Source: JdFR-22 sp964534325 (lineage in GTDB: Archaea > Halobacteriota > Archaeoglobi > Archaeoglobales > Archaeoglobaceae). From it: a stretch of 64,000 nt of DNA. Under the pieces are notes generated by a model. That model was given only the letters and a program-made list of their open reading frames with translations. It had not been told where the DNA came from and searched no databases. Shown in pieces: positions 1-6,928 of this stretch (position 1 is the first letter of the stretch; the number at the start of each line of letters is the position of its first letter). The stretch is taken from contig CAZHOR010000005.1 in assembly GCA_964534325.1 (NCBI GenBank), positions 86,178-150,177 of the forward strand. Reading direction: 5' to 3'. The position numbers and the translations under genes were made by a program.

Positions 1-315
1 CGCAAGATCATACAGCCAATGGAGAAAGCAGTAAGCAACATGCCCAAGTTACTGGTGAAGGACTCGGCTGTCGACGCCCTATGCCACGGAGCAAACCTCA
101 ACGCCCCCGGAATCAACTACATAGAGAAGGGAATAAAAGCAGGAGACACAGTAGCCATGTTCACCCTGAAGAACGAGTTGGTAGCCTTGGGGGAGAGCAT
201 GGTGAACGATACAGAGATGTTGAGCATGAAGAACGGCCTAGCCGTGGACGTATCCAGGGTAGTGATGGAGAGAGGGATTTATCCACCCATGTGGAAACAC
301 TCCTCAAACCCATAG
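1..315 (+). CDS. cbf5: tRNA/rRNA pseudouridine synthase Cbf5, C-terminal part (PUA domain), truncated by window edge
   Basis: The reading frame is open from base 1 and ends with TAG at 313-315, so the gene starts before the window and only about 104 codons are visible. The translated part (RKIIQPMEKAV, then LLVKDSAVDALCHGANLNAPGI, GIKAGDTVAMFTLKNELVALGE, VMERGIYPPMW) has the usual look of the Cbf5/dyskerin PUA domain. The VMERGIYPxxW ending is characteristic of archaeal Cbf5. In archaea Cbf5 is the catalytic subunit of H/ACA ribonucleoproteins and also acts on tRNA U55. The catalytic domain lies outside the window, so activity cannot be judged. An apparent ATG at base 19 is internal and is not the start. 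The next gene is on the opposite strand. Confidence 0.93.
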   Translation, partial: RKIIQPMEKAVSNMPKLLVKDSAVDALCHGANLNAPGINYIEKGIKAGDTVAMFTLKNELVALGESMVNDTEMLSMKNGLAVDVSRVVMERGIYPPMWKHSSNP

Positions 316-408
316 GTAAACCATAAACACTTGTTAGCACTTGATTGGTGTTAGGCCTATATCTTGTAAAAGTAAAAAAATAAAAGAGGTAAATCTACGT
401 CAGTTAGT

Positions 409-801
409 TCAAGCCGCCTCGATCCAGCTGCTTCCTCCTTCGCCTGCGAATCTTATCTTGCCTTCCTGCACTAAAGCCGTAGCGATCTGTCCTACCTCGT
501 CTCTGTTCTCGGCAAGTAATCTTGATATCTGGGTGATCTCGGTTCTTCCGCTCTCTCTGACAAAGTTTTCTACTTTTCTCTTGAATAGCTCGTCTCTGCT
601 GAATACGGGGCATATATAGGAGGATTCACAGGGAGAAGTTATGTATTGGAGAGTTCCTTCTTCCACAAGCTGGTCTACTGCTTTAGCAACATCTTTTTTG
701 CCTGCATCTAGGAGTCTGGCAATCTCGTAAACCCTTAATTTCGCATCTTCCTGCTCGCATCTTTTCTTTACCAATTCGAGGACCCTATCTATTAGTTGCA
801 T
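409..801 (-). CDS. Two-domain winged-helix protein downstream of the feo operon, possible FeoC-like regulator
   Basis: A 130-residue soluble protein. Residues 1-60 and about 75-130 look like two related winged-helix units: VYEIARLLDAGKKDVAKAVDQL with EEGTLQY, and ITQISRLLAENRDEVGQIATAL with QEGKIRF. A Cys pair (CESSYIC, about residues 58-64) sits between them. No enzyme motif is present. The ATG follows a good GGTGGGATA ribosome site. A DtxR-type palindrome lies about 42 bases upstream of the start, next to an AT-rich TATA-like stretch, so this gene is probably metal-regulated together with the FeoAB/ZIP operon that precedes it on the same strand. Bacterial FeoC is also a small winged-helix protein with cysteines encoded next to FeoB, which makes an analogous role attractive. 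That is inference from context; sequence identity to FeoC is not visible. Confidence 0.7.
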   Translation of the reverse strand: MQLIDRVLELVKKRCEQEDAKLRVYEIARLLDAGKKDVAKAVDQLVEEGTLQYITSPCESSYICPVFSRDELFKRKVENFVRESGRTEITQISRLLAENRDEVGQIATALVQEGKIRFAGEGGSSWIEAA

Positions 802-842
802 TATCCCACCATTACTGAATATGTATTCAATTTTATTTTAAC

Positions 843-861
843 TTTTCGGTTAGCCTAAAAA
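843..861 (-). promoter_or_regulatory. DtxR/MDR-type operator-like palindrome before the winged-helix gene
   Basis: The core TTCGGTTAGCCTAA is an imperfect palindrome with one arm mismatch (TTCGG versus CCTAA). It matches the layout of the palindromes found before the DtxR gene at 4377-4421. It lies just upstream, in the direction of transcription, of an AT-rich TATA-like stretch at about 821-841 that serves the gene at 409-801. The resemblance to the TTAGG-N4-CCTAA operators of archaeal DtxR-family regulators is from family knowledge. Binding is inferred. Confidence 0.55.
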
Positions 862-918
862 TTTTGGTTTGATAACTCAAAGGATCTTGAGTTTGTGCCA
901 AGTAAGGGAATCGACCTG

Positions 919-1671
919 TTAATGCCCGAAGACTATTTTCACCGCCAGCAATAACAATATACCCAAAATAAACGCTATAAAATGCATTATATTCCTAATA
1001 AGGTTTTCTCCATGCTTTATCTCCGGTATAAGGTCAGATGAGGAGATGTAAATGAAATTACCTGCGGCGAAGGGCAGGAGAAATGTGGTGTCAATGGTGG
1101 TGGAGAGAAAATACGCCAGAATTCCTCCCGGGATTATAGTTAGAGCGGAGAAAAAGTTGAACCACAATGCCCGCAGTTTATCCCACCCCCCATAAAGCAG
1201 AATACCGAAATCTCCAAATTCCTGAGGGATTTCGTGGGCTGCACAGGCTATCCAGGTGATCATTCCGGTGGGAACAGAGACCAAAAAGCTTCCCCCAATG
1301 GCCAGACCCCCAATAAAATTATGGATGCCGTCCGCCAGTAGTATCAGGTAAGTTACCGGCTTTTTATGCTCAGAGGGGACCCTATGGCAGTGGTGCCAGT
1401 TTAGGAACTGCTCCATGAGGAAGAAGAGGCAAAAACCGATCAGAACCCACAGAAAGATACCAATCCCGCCTCCGCTCTCCTCAATGGTTTTGGGGATCAA
1501 ATGCAGGAAAGCTCCTCCCAGCAGAGACCCTGCAGAGAAGGCCACCAGCAATAGCAAAATCTTTCTAAGCAATTCTTCCCTCATAAATAAGGTCAAAATC
1601 CCTACCCAGGCAATTAAAGCCATTAGAAAAGTGGACAGTACTATCCACAGGAAAGTAGACGAGAAGACCAT
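919..1671 (-). CDS. ZIP family metal ion transporter
   Basis: A 250-residue membrane protein with about eight hydrophobic segments. It carries the paired ZIP signatures HNFIGGLAIG (residues 117-126, fourth helix) and HEIPQEFGD (146-154, fifth helix), whose His and Glu residues form the metal path in ZIP transporters. A short His-rich loop (WHHCHRVPSEH, about 92-102) lies before them, as in other family members. Length fits the ZupT/GufA-like branch. The gene follows feoB by about 45 bases on the same strand and probably shares its transcript. With the DtxR-type repressor upstream, uptake of Fe2+, Mn2+ or Zn2+ is likely, but the preferred metal cannot be read from sequence. The ATG is preceded by AGGATAGTT. 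Confidence 0.92.
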   Translation of the reverse strand: MVFSSTFLWIVLSTFLMALIAWVGILTLFMREELLRKILLLLVAFSAGSLLGGAFLHLIPKTIEESGGGIGIFLWVLIGFCLFFLMEQFLNWHHCHRVPSEHKKPVTYLILLADGIHNFIGGLAIGGSFLVSVPTGMITWIACAAHEIPQEFGDFGILLYGGWDKLRALWFNFFSALTIIPGGILAYFLSTTIDTTFLLPFAAGNFIYISSSDLIPEIKHGENLIRNIMHFIAFILGILLLLAVKIVFGH

Positions 1672-1716
1672 AACTATCCTGACACCCTTTCAATTATTAG
1701 AAGGCCCTTCATTCTA

Positions 1717-3435
1717 TCATCTCAACAATATCAGACGCATCAGAGTTCCCACTATCAACACTGTGACCAGCATAACTCCCACTGACTTCAAAAGGTCTTT
1801 GATCCCCAGTTCTTTGAATATGGTGGCAAAGGTGGCAGCGCACGGAAAGTAGATGGTCAGGATGGTGGCCGCGATCACCAGTTGGAGGGGACCCATTCCC
1901 AGACCGAGGAGCATACCTATGGCCAGGTCCTTTCTTAAGAAGCCTACAACAAGTGCTGCTACTGCCCCTTGGGGAAGGCCAAAGAGACCGACGATCACAG
2001 GAGCAGATAGCTCCCCTATATACTGGAGAATCCCTATAGCATAAAGAAGATTGATTATTACGATACCCACAAAAAGCCAGGGTATTGCTTCCTTCACAAA
2101 TCCTCTTACTCTCATGAACGTTTTCTTCAGTATGGTCTCAAAACTTGGCCTTCTATAAGGCGGTATTTCCAGAAATATCTCCGGGCTCTCTCCTCCTGTC
2201 ACCCTGTTGAGGATTAGACCTGCTGCTACATATACTACGGCAAGGGTGCCAAAGACCATGTAAATGTATTCCATTCCGTATATGCCCAGTATCCCGAATA
2301 TCATTGCTATCTGAGCCATACAGGGAACAGATATTGCCAGTAATGTGGTGGAAATGAATCGCTGTTTTCTGGTCTCTAATGCTCTGGTGGAGAGGGCGCC
2401 GGGGACATTGCACCCCATTCCCAGAAATACTGAGACTATTCCATAACCGTGCATCCCCAATCGGTGAAAGACGTTGTCCGCCAGTGTTGCCAGACGGGGG
2501 AGGTAGCCAGAATCCTCCAGCAGGGACAAAACAAAATAAAATGAGACTATATACGGTAGGACAGCTGCAAAAGGGACGAATATCCCGGTGGTGAGAAGAC
2601 CCATGGATTCCATATAACTTATCTGCCCTTCTATCAGCCTTCCTATCAAAATGTCATGCAGCACTCCTCCCGGGCCGAGAGTACTGCTCATGTACATCGC
2701 TATGGGAGTGTAAAACACTTCAAAAAAGGGTTCAGTGATATTACCTATTAACCATTCTCCAATGAACCTTATCAGCCAGAAAGTAAGGAATATGACCACC
2801 AGAGCTATGGGTACACCTGAGAAGGGTTTGACCGTAGCTTCCGATAGAGCATCACTCAGTGTGTGGTGTTTATGCTCTATTCTCTGCACATCCATTACCA
2901 CTTTACCGATCTCAGACCATCTGTCTTCTCTGCTCTTTGAAGCCTTATCACCAGGTCTGGCATATTCTATACTGGACACCAGCTCTCTAATGCCTTCCCC
3001 CGTTATGGCCACCACAGGAACAACCGGAACCCCTAAATGGTGCTCAAGCTTCTCCACATCGATCTCTATCCCTTTGTGATGAGCCTCATCCCACAGGTTA
3101 AGAGCAACGATAACAGGGACATCCCTCTCCAGGAGCTCGTAAGTCAGGTAGAGGTTTCTCTCCAGATTGGTGGAGTCCACCACATTTATTACCACATCCG
3201 CACCCTCTTCCAGTATCCTGGTGGCAACCTCTTCAGCCCGACTGATAGGCTCCAGAGAATAGGTGCCGGGAACGTCTATAAGCTGATACTTCTCTCCCCC
3301 TATCCGCATTAATCCTTCAGTAAAATCAATAGTGGTCCCAGGATAATTCGAGGCAACCACGTTAGCGCCGGTGAGGCGGGAAAAAACTACACTCTTACCC
3401 ACATTGGGGTTGCCCATGAGGAGGATTCTTCTCAT
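1717..3435 (-). CDS. feoB: Ferrous iron transport protein B
   Basis: A 572-residue GTPase-transporter. The N-terminal G domain shows G1 GNPNVGKS (8-15), G3 DVPG (54-57) and G4 NLWD (113-116). The C-terminal two thirds is a polytopic membrane region with the FeoB Gate/core signature LGMGCNVPGALSTR and Cys-containing helices (SVPCMAQ, FPCAATF). FeoB imports Fe2+ across the cytoplasmic membrane. Archaeal members of this length are normal and shorter than the E. coli protein, so nothing appears truncated. It lies 100 bases after feoA and is followed by the ZIP transporter on the same strand, forming an apparent dtxR-feoA-feoB-zip operon under metal control. The NLWD form of G4, in place of the common NKxD, is usual for FeoB-type G domains. 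Confidence 0.97.
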   Translation of the reverse strand: MRRILLMGNPNVGKSVVFSRLTGANVVASNYPGTTIDFTEGLMRIGGEKYQLIDVPGTYSLEPISRAEEVATRILEEGADVVINVVDSTNLERNLYLTYELLERDVPVIVALNLWDEAHHKGIEIDVEKLEHHLGVPVVPVVAITGEGIRELVSSIEYARPGDKASKSREDRWSEIGKVVMDVQRIEHKHHTLSDALSEATVKPFSGVPIALVVIFLTFWLIRFIGEWLIGNITEPFFEVFYTPIAMYMSSTLGPGGVLHDILIGRLIEGQISYMESMGLLTTGIFVPFAAVLPYIVSFYFVLSLLEDSGYLPRLATLADNVFHRLGMHGYGIVSVFLGMGCNVPGALSTRALETRKQRFISTTLLAISVPCMAQIAMIFGILGIYGMEYIYMVFGTLAVVYVAAGLILNRVTGGESPEIFLEIPPYRRPSFETILKKTFMRVRGFVKEAIPWLFVGIVIINLLYAIGILQYIGELSAPVIVGLFGLPQGAVAALVVGFLRKDLAIGMLLGLGMGPLQLVIAATILTIYFPCAATFATIFKELGIKDLLKSVGVMLVTVLIVGTLMRLILLR

Positions 3436-3535
3436 TATTTCACTCTAATGCTATAACCTTCTTTTCCTTCTTTTTCACGCTGTCACTGTAAGCTATGCTA
3501 ATCTACTCGCGTAGGATCTACTTCTCTGTCCTCCC

Positions 3536-3757
3536 CTACTCTTCTACCATTATCTTGCTGGCCATGCCTCTCCCTATGGTTATCTGACAACCTCCGATGT
3601 CCACTACTATTGGTCCTCGAGGCTGTCTGGCCACTACTCTAATCTTTTTCCCTATTCGTATCCCCATGGTCTCTACTTTTTGTCTAAATCCGTGACCTTC
3701 ATCCAATCGGGTAACCACTCCGCTTTTTCCTGAACCAAGTTCGCTCAAGGGCTTCAT
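3536..3757 (-). CDS. feoA: FeoA domain protein
   Basis: A small SH3-like FeoA protein: MKPLSELGSGKSGVVTRLDEG, then the conserved METMGIRIGKKIRV-like stretch and a closing GCQITIGRGMASKI. FeoA binds and supports FeoB. I chose the ATG at 3757 because it follows AGGTGACGG at good spacing and gives a 73-residue protein, the usual FeoA length. A longer frame begins at 3847, adding 30 low-conservation residues and a 31-base overlap with the dtxR gene, and cannot be excluded. The gene lies between dtxR and feoB on the same strand. Confidence 0.92.
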   Translation of the reverse strand: MKPLSELGSGKSGVVTRLDEGHGFRQKVETMGIRIGKKIRVVARQPRGPIVVDIGGCQITIGRGMASKIMVEE

Positions 3758-3816
3758 TTTACCGTCACCTGCACTACCGGTTAGTTTTTCTTCTTTACCT
3801 GGAGATAGTAGTGTCT

Positions 3817-4278
3817 TCAATTTCTTATTCCGGTTTTCTGTTGACATGGATATGTCCCCTGTTTACAATATTCTCTAAAATGCCTCAACCACTTTGGATT
3901 CAGCTCCGGAGAATTTTCGACGAATTTTACAAAATTTTTGAGCTGTTCTATGGTCTCCGGGTTCAGGACGTGCTCTATAAGACAAGCATCCTGCTCAGCG
4001 ATCTCGGGGGAGATGTTCAGGGTGGTCAAAAATTTTACAAGGACTGATCTGCGCTCCCTGACTATCTCCGCCATTTCCTTACCGCTATCCGTGAGGGAGA
4101 CGAACAGTCGTTTTTTGTAGACAATATAGCCCATATCAGAGAGCTTTCTCATCATCTCCGAAGCGCTGGCGGGCTTTACACATAGCTCATCAGATATATC
4201 CTTTATTCTGGTGTAACCATTTTCTTTGCTCAATTCGTATATGATTTCCAGGTAATCCTCACATCTTCTTCCTAACAC
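3817..4278 (-). CDS. DtxR/MntR family metal-dependent repressor
   Basis: A 153-residue regulator with an N-terminal winged helix (EDYLEIIYELSKENGYTRI, then the recognition region VKPASASEMMRKL) and a dimerisation/metal domain with EQDACLIEHVL. In this family that motif supplies the Cys, Glu and His metal ligands. The C-terminal SH3-like domain of DtxR is absent, as in MntR-like two-domain members. The start is GTG at 4278, preceded by GGTGATGTAG. It is the first gene of the feo operon, and two palindromes flank the TATA box about 110-140 bases upstream, so it probably represses its own operon when Fe2+ or Mn2+ is abundant. Which metal it senses is not decided by sequence. Confidence 0.93.
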   Translation of the reverse strand: MLGRRCEDYLEIIYELSKENGYTRIKDISDELCVKPASASEMMRKLSDMGYIVYKKRLFVSLTDSGKEMAEIVRERRSVLVKFLTTLNISPEIAEQDACLIEHVLNPETIEQLKNFVKFVENSPELNPKWLRHFREYCKQGTYPCQQKTGIRN

Positions 4279-4376
4279 CTACATCACCTTCTTTTGTTTT
4301 ACGTTGTCTTTCAACATTTCGAAAGGCATTTTTAGAGATTTAGCTCTCACCTTTCATTTGGCCTGTACCGTCTATG

Positions 4377-4421
4377 TTTTAGGTTACCCTAAATTATATA
4401 ATTTTTTTGGTGAACCTAAAA
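4377..4421 (-). promoter_or_regulatory. Promoter with paired DtxR-type operators for the dtxR-feoA-feoB-zip operon
   Basis: Two palindromes share one design: TTTAGGTTACCCTAAA at 4378-4393 and TTTTGGTGAACCTAAA at 4405-4420. Their centres are 27 bases apart. The TATA element TTATATAATT (4394-4403) lies exactly between them and reads well leftward as AATTATATAA. Occupancy of either site would block TBP/TFB binding. The start codon at 4278 is about 115 bases away, leaving a leader of roughly 90 bases. Palindromes and TATA box are seen directly; binding by the adjacent DtxR protein is inferred from family practice. Confidence 0.75.
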
Positions 4422-4486
4422 TTTGCTCATTATTATTTATGTTATTATTTGTGTAATTGAACTGAACCTGACCGCAAATCCAGAGG

Positions 4487-5251
4487 TCAGCCAGAACCTA
4501 ATATGGAACAAAAGAGCTGTCCTTTAGCCCCGCTTTCTGCATGATCTCCCGAATAGACTGAATAATCTTCTTTTAACATATCGTCATTGATATCGGGTTT
4601 CATATTCCCTTCATAATAGAATCCAGGCAGCAGCTCTGGAGTTTGGTTTACGATTATGTTCCCCGACTTCATTCCAGCTCCAGCTCTGATACCGGCTTTA
4701 TTGGAGAAGATTATACCGCCTGACATCTTTGTGCCACAGAAAGAGTCCACAAAACCTCTTATTATGATTATTCCATCTCTTATGTGGCTGCCCACTTCCA
4801 TTCCGGCGTTCCCTTCCACCAGTATTTTGCCCGAACTCATGCCCCTCCATTCTCCTCTATAGGATGCGCCGAGGTAATCTCCTGCGTTTCCTTTTACGAT
4901 CAGCTCTCCACCACCCATATTCAGAGCAGAAAAAGGTCCCACATCTCCTTCCACCATTATCTTGCCGCCCTGCATAAAAGCGCCAACGTACATACCTGCA
5001 TTCCCTCTTATAAGTATTTGGCCATCTTCCATGGACCACCCGATCCTCTTAACCTTTCTCAGATCCCCTTCGAAGATGAGTCCATCTTCATCAGGATGAA
5101 CTTCAAAAAAGTCACCCAGATCGATGGTCCTATTCCCGTGAAGTATTTTCATCTTCTCCACGTCTTCTCTGTTCTTCTGCTGGATAGTCTGGGGCAATAT
5201 GCCTTCCATGTCCAGCACGGTTTCAGGAGTTTCTTTAAGCTTCAAAAGCAT
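4487..5251 (-). CDS. fwdC: Formylmethanofuran dehydrogenase subunit C
   Basis: A 254-residue right-handed beta-helix protein of the GXGXG class, with regularly spaced turns such as GQILIRGNAGMYVGAFMQGG, GELIVKGNAGDYLGASYRGE and GKILVEGNAGMEVGSHIRDG. The preceding helical segment (residues 1-50) and the closing region after residue 215 match FwdC/FmdC. FwdC is a structural subunit of the tungsten or molybdenum enzyme that reduces CO2 to formylmethanofuran, or does the reverse in methane or alkane oxidisers. It lies 15 bases after fwdA, and its ATG follows AGGTGATAG. It is the last gene of the leftward Hdr-Fwd operon. The metal-binding subunits FwdB and FwdD are not in this window and must be encoded elsewhere if the enzyme is complete. 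Confidence 0.93.
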   Translation of the reverse strand: MLLKLKETPETVLDMEGILPQTIQQKNREDVEKMKILHGNRTIDLGDFFEVHPDEDGLIFEGDLRKVKRIGWSMEDGQILIRGNAGMYVGAFMQGGKIMVEGDVGPFSALNMGGGELIVKGNAGDYLGASYRGEWRGMSSGKILVEGNAGMEVGSHIRDGIIIIRGFVDSFCGTKMSGGIIFSNKAGIRAGAGMKSGNIIVNQTPELLPGFYYEGNMKPDINDDMLKEDYSVYSGDHAESGAKGQLFCSILGSG

Positions 5252-5266
5252 TCTATCACCTAATAC

Positions 5267-6928
5267 CTAACCTACAGAAATTGCTTTACCTTTAGCCAGC
5301 TCTTCTTCCTTGACGCTGTAATTTGACAGTCTTACGGTATAATACTTCTTGAAGTATTCATTTAGCTCAGGAAGAATATCCCTGTCAGTTTGAGAGTTGA
5401 CCCAGTAGGTGTCTCCCGTGAACTGGTCCACTATCTCACTCTCTCTGCAGACTATCCTACCACCTTTTATGGTAAGATATGCGTCGGAAAGCGCTTTTAG
5501 TATCTGCCTGTAATCCGATGAGTCCACTTCAAGGGGATTGATATCGTAAACCGACACGTCCGCATCCGCTCCCTTGCCCAGATGCCCTTTATTATTCAAC
5601 CCAATAATTCTGGCAGGGTTGCTCCTGGTCAATTGAGCTATCTCGTAGAACCCCAGCTCCCGGTCGATTGCTGGTAGAGATGAACGTTTGTCGATGACCT
5701 GATGCACATCTATACCGTCCCTGAATTTCTTGCTCATCAGCATGGTCATTAGCTCCGGATAGCAGGTGAAGGGAGCACCGTTGGGGTGATCAGTGGTCAG
5801 AACCACCTTGTTACTGTCCACCAGCAGGGCAAGCTCCAGTCCCACCGCCCACTGTATGGCGTTAACAGGTGACTTGGGAGAATAAACTACGGGAGTCAAT
5901 CCCGGAGCGGTCTCCAGCTCAACATTCCTGTTCACCCACTTCAGCTTGGATAGGGTGTGAAGGGAGTATTCCAGGGGACCGTCGGCGGTCATGGTGGTGG
6001 TGTCACCGAACATCACGTTACCGGTGTCTATGCTGATGTCCCTTTTGTTCACGCTCTTGGCCACTTCATCAGCCCCGGATCCAAAGGTCTTCCAGGAGTC
6101 CCCACCATAAGAGAAGAACTGCAGGTGGGTCATGTGAAGAACGGGTCTGCCGTTTTTGGCACTGATGTTTTTGATGGAGTCTATGGTCTGGAGAGCTGTT
6201 TCGAAGTTTCCGGGGTTCCCCAGATTGTTGCCGTGGAGATGTACGGAGTGAGGTAAGCCCAATTGCTCGCAAACCTTGACCAGATTGTTTATCATTTCTC
6301 TGGATGTGACGTTGAAGAAGGGGACCTGCTGGTCCAGCTCTTTGATGTTCCTTCCCCACCCCCATGCTTCGGTCCCACCGGGGTTGACTATCTTGATAGC
6401 ATAACCTTTGGTGGCCTGGAGAAGCCAGGAAACATAGCTCTGCAAGGCTTCTTCATCACCATCTGCAATAGAGTTCATCACGAACCAGTTCCCGTCGTAG
6501 AGAGGGAACGCCATCTTGTCGATGATGGGAATGTCGTTGAGCTCGTGGTGGGTGTGTCGGGCGTATAAGGGGGGCATGGCAGGCGTTATGGCAGTGGTGT
6601 ACCCCATCCTCGCATATTCATATCCCGTGGAGAACACAGAAGGTACAGAATTTCCACTGCCGCCTCTAAAGCCGTTCTTCTTTTTGTAATGCTTTTTGAG
6701 ACCATCCTCCGGCCTGAACATCCTTCCGATGTTCTCTTTGCCTCCTGCAATATGAGCGTGAATATCAAAACCGCCGGGCATGACCAATTTATTATTAACA
6801 TCTATTGTCTTGGCTCCGAACCAGATATTGTCCACTATCCTGCCGTCTTTTATGCAGATGTCCATCTTTTCGCCGTTGATCCCGTTGGCAGGATCATAGA
6901 CTATTCCATTTTTAAGGATGAGCTTCAT
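5267..6928 (-). CDS. fwdA: Formylmethanofuran dehydrogenase subunit A (amidohydrolase)
   Basis: A 553-residue amidohydrolase-superfamily subunit. Metal-binding motifs seen in order: HAHIAGG (His57, His59), KGYAIKIVNPGG (Lys179, the expected carboxylated lysine), HSVHLHGNN (His230/His232), HMTHLQ (265-269) and TTDHPNG (Asp380). FwdA hydrolyses or forms the formamide bond of formylmethanofuran at a dinuclear metal site. Formate moves through a tunnel between this site and the FwdB active site. Length is normal for the family. The start ATG follows AGGTGTAATCG and lies inside the end of hdrA (17-base overlap), so translation of the two is probably coupled. That coupling with HdrA is the main clue that Fwd and Hdr act together here. 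Confidence 0.97.
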   Translation of the reverse strand: MKLILKNGIVYDPANGINGEKMDICIKDGRIVDNIWFGAKTIDVNNKLVMPGGFDIHAHIAGGKENIGRMFRPEDGLKKHYKKKNGFRGGSGNSVPSVFSTGYEYARMGYTTAITPAMPPLYARHTHHELNDIPIIDKMAFPLYDGNWFVMNSIADGDEEALQSYVSWLLQATKGYAIKIVNPGGTEAWGWGRNIKELDQQVPFFNVTSREMINNLVKVCEQLGLPHSVHLHGNNLGNPGNFETALQTIDSIKNISAKNGRPVLHMTHLQFFSYGGDSWKTFGSGADEVAKSVNKRDISIDTGNVMFGDTTTMTADGPLEYSLHTLSKLKWVNRNVELETAPGLTPVVYSPKSPVNAIQWAVGLELALLVDSNKVVLTTDHPNGAPFTCYPELMTMLMSKKFRDGIDVHQVIDKRSSLPAIDRELGFYEIAQLTRSNPARIIGLNNKGHLGKGADADVSVYDINPLEVDSSDYRQILKALSDAYLTIKGGRIVCRESEIVDQFTGDTYWVNSQTDRDILPELNEYFKKYYTVRLSNYSVKEEELAKGKAISVG

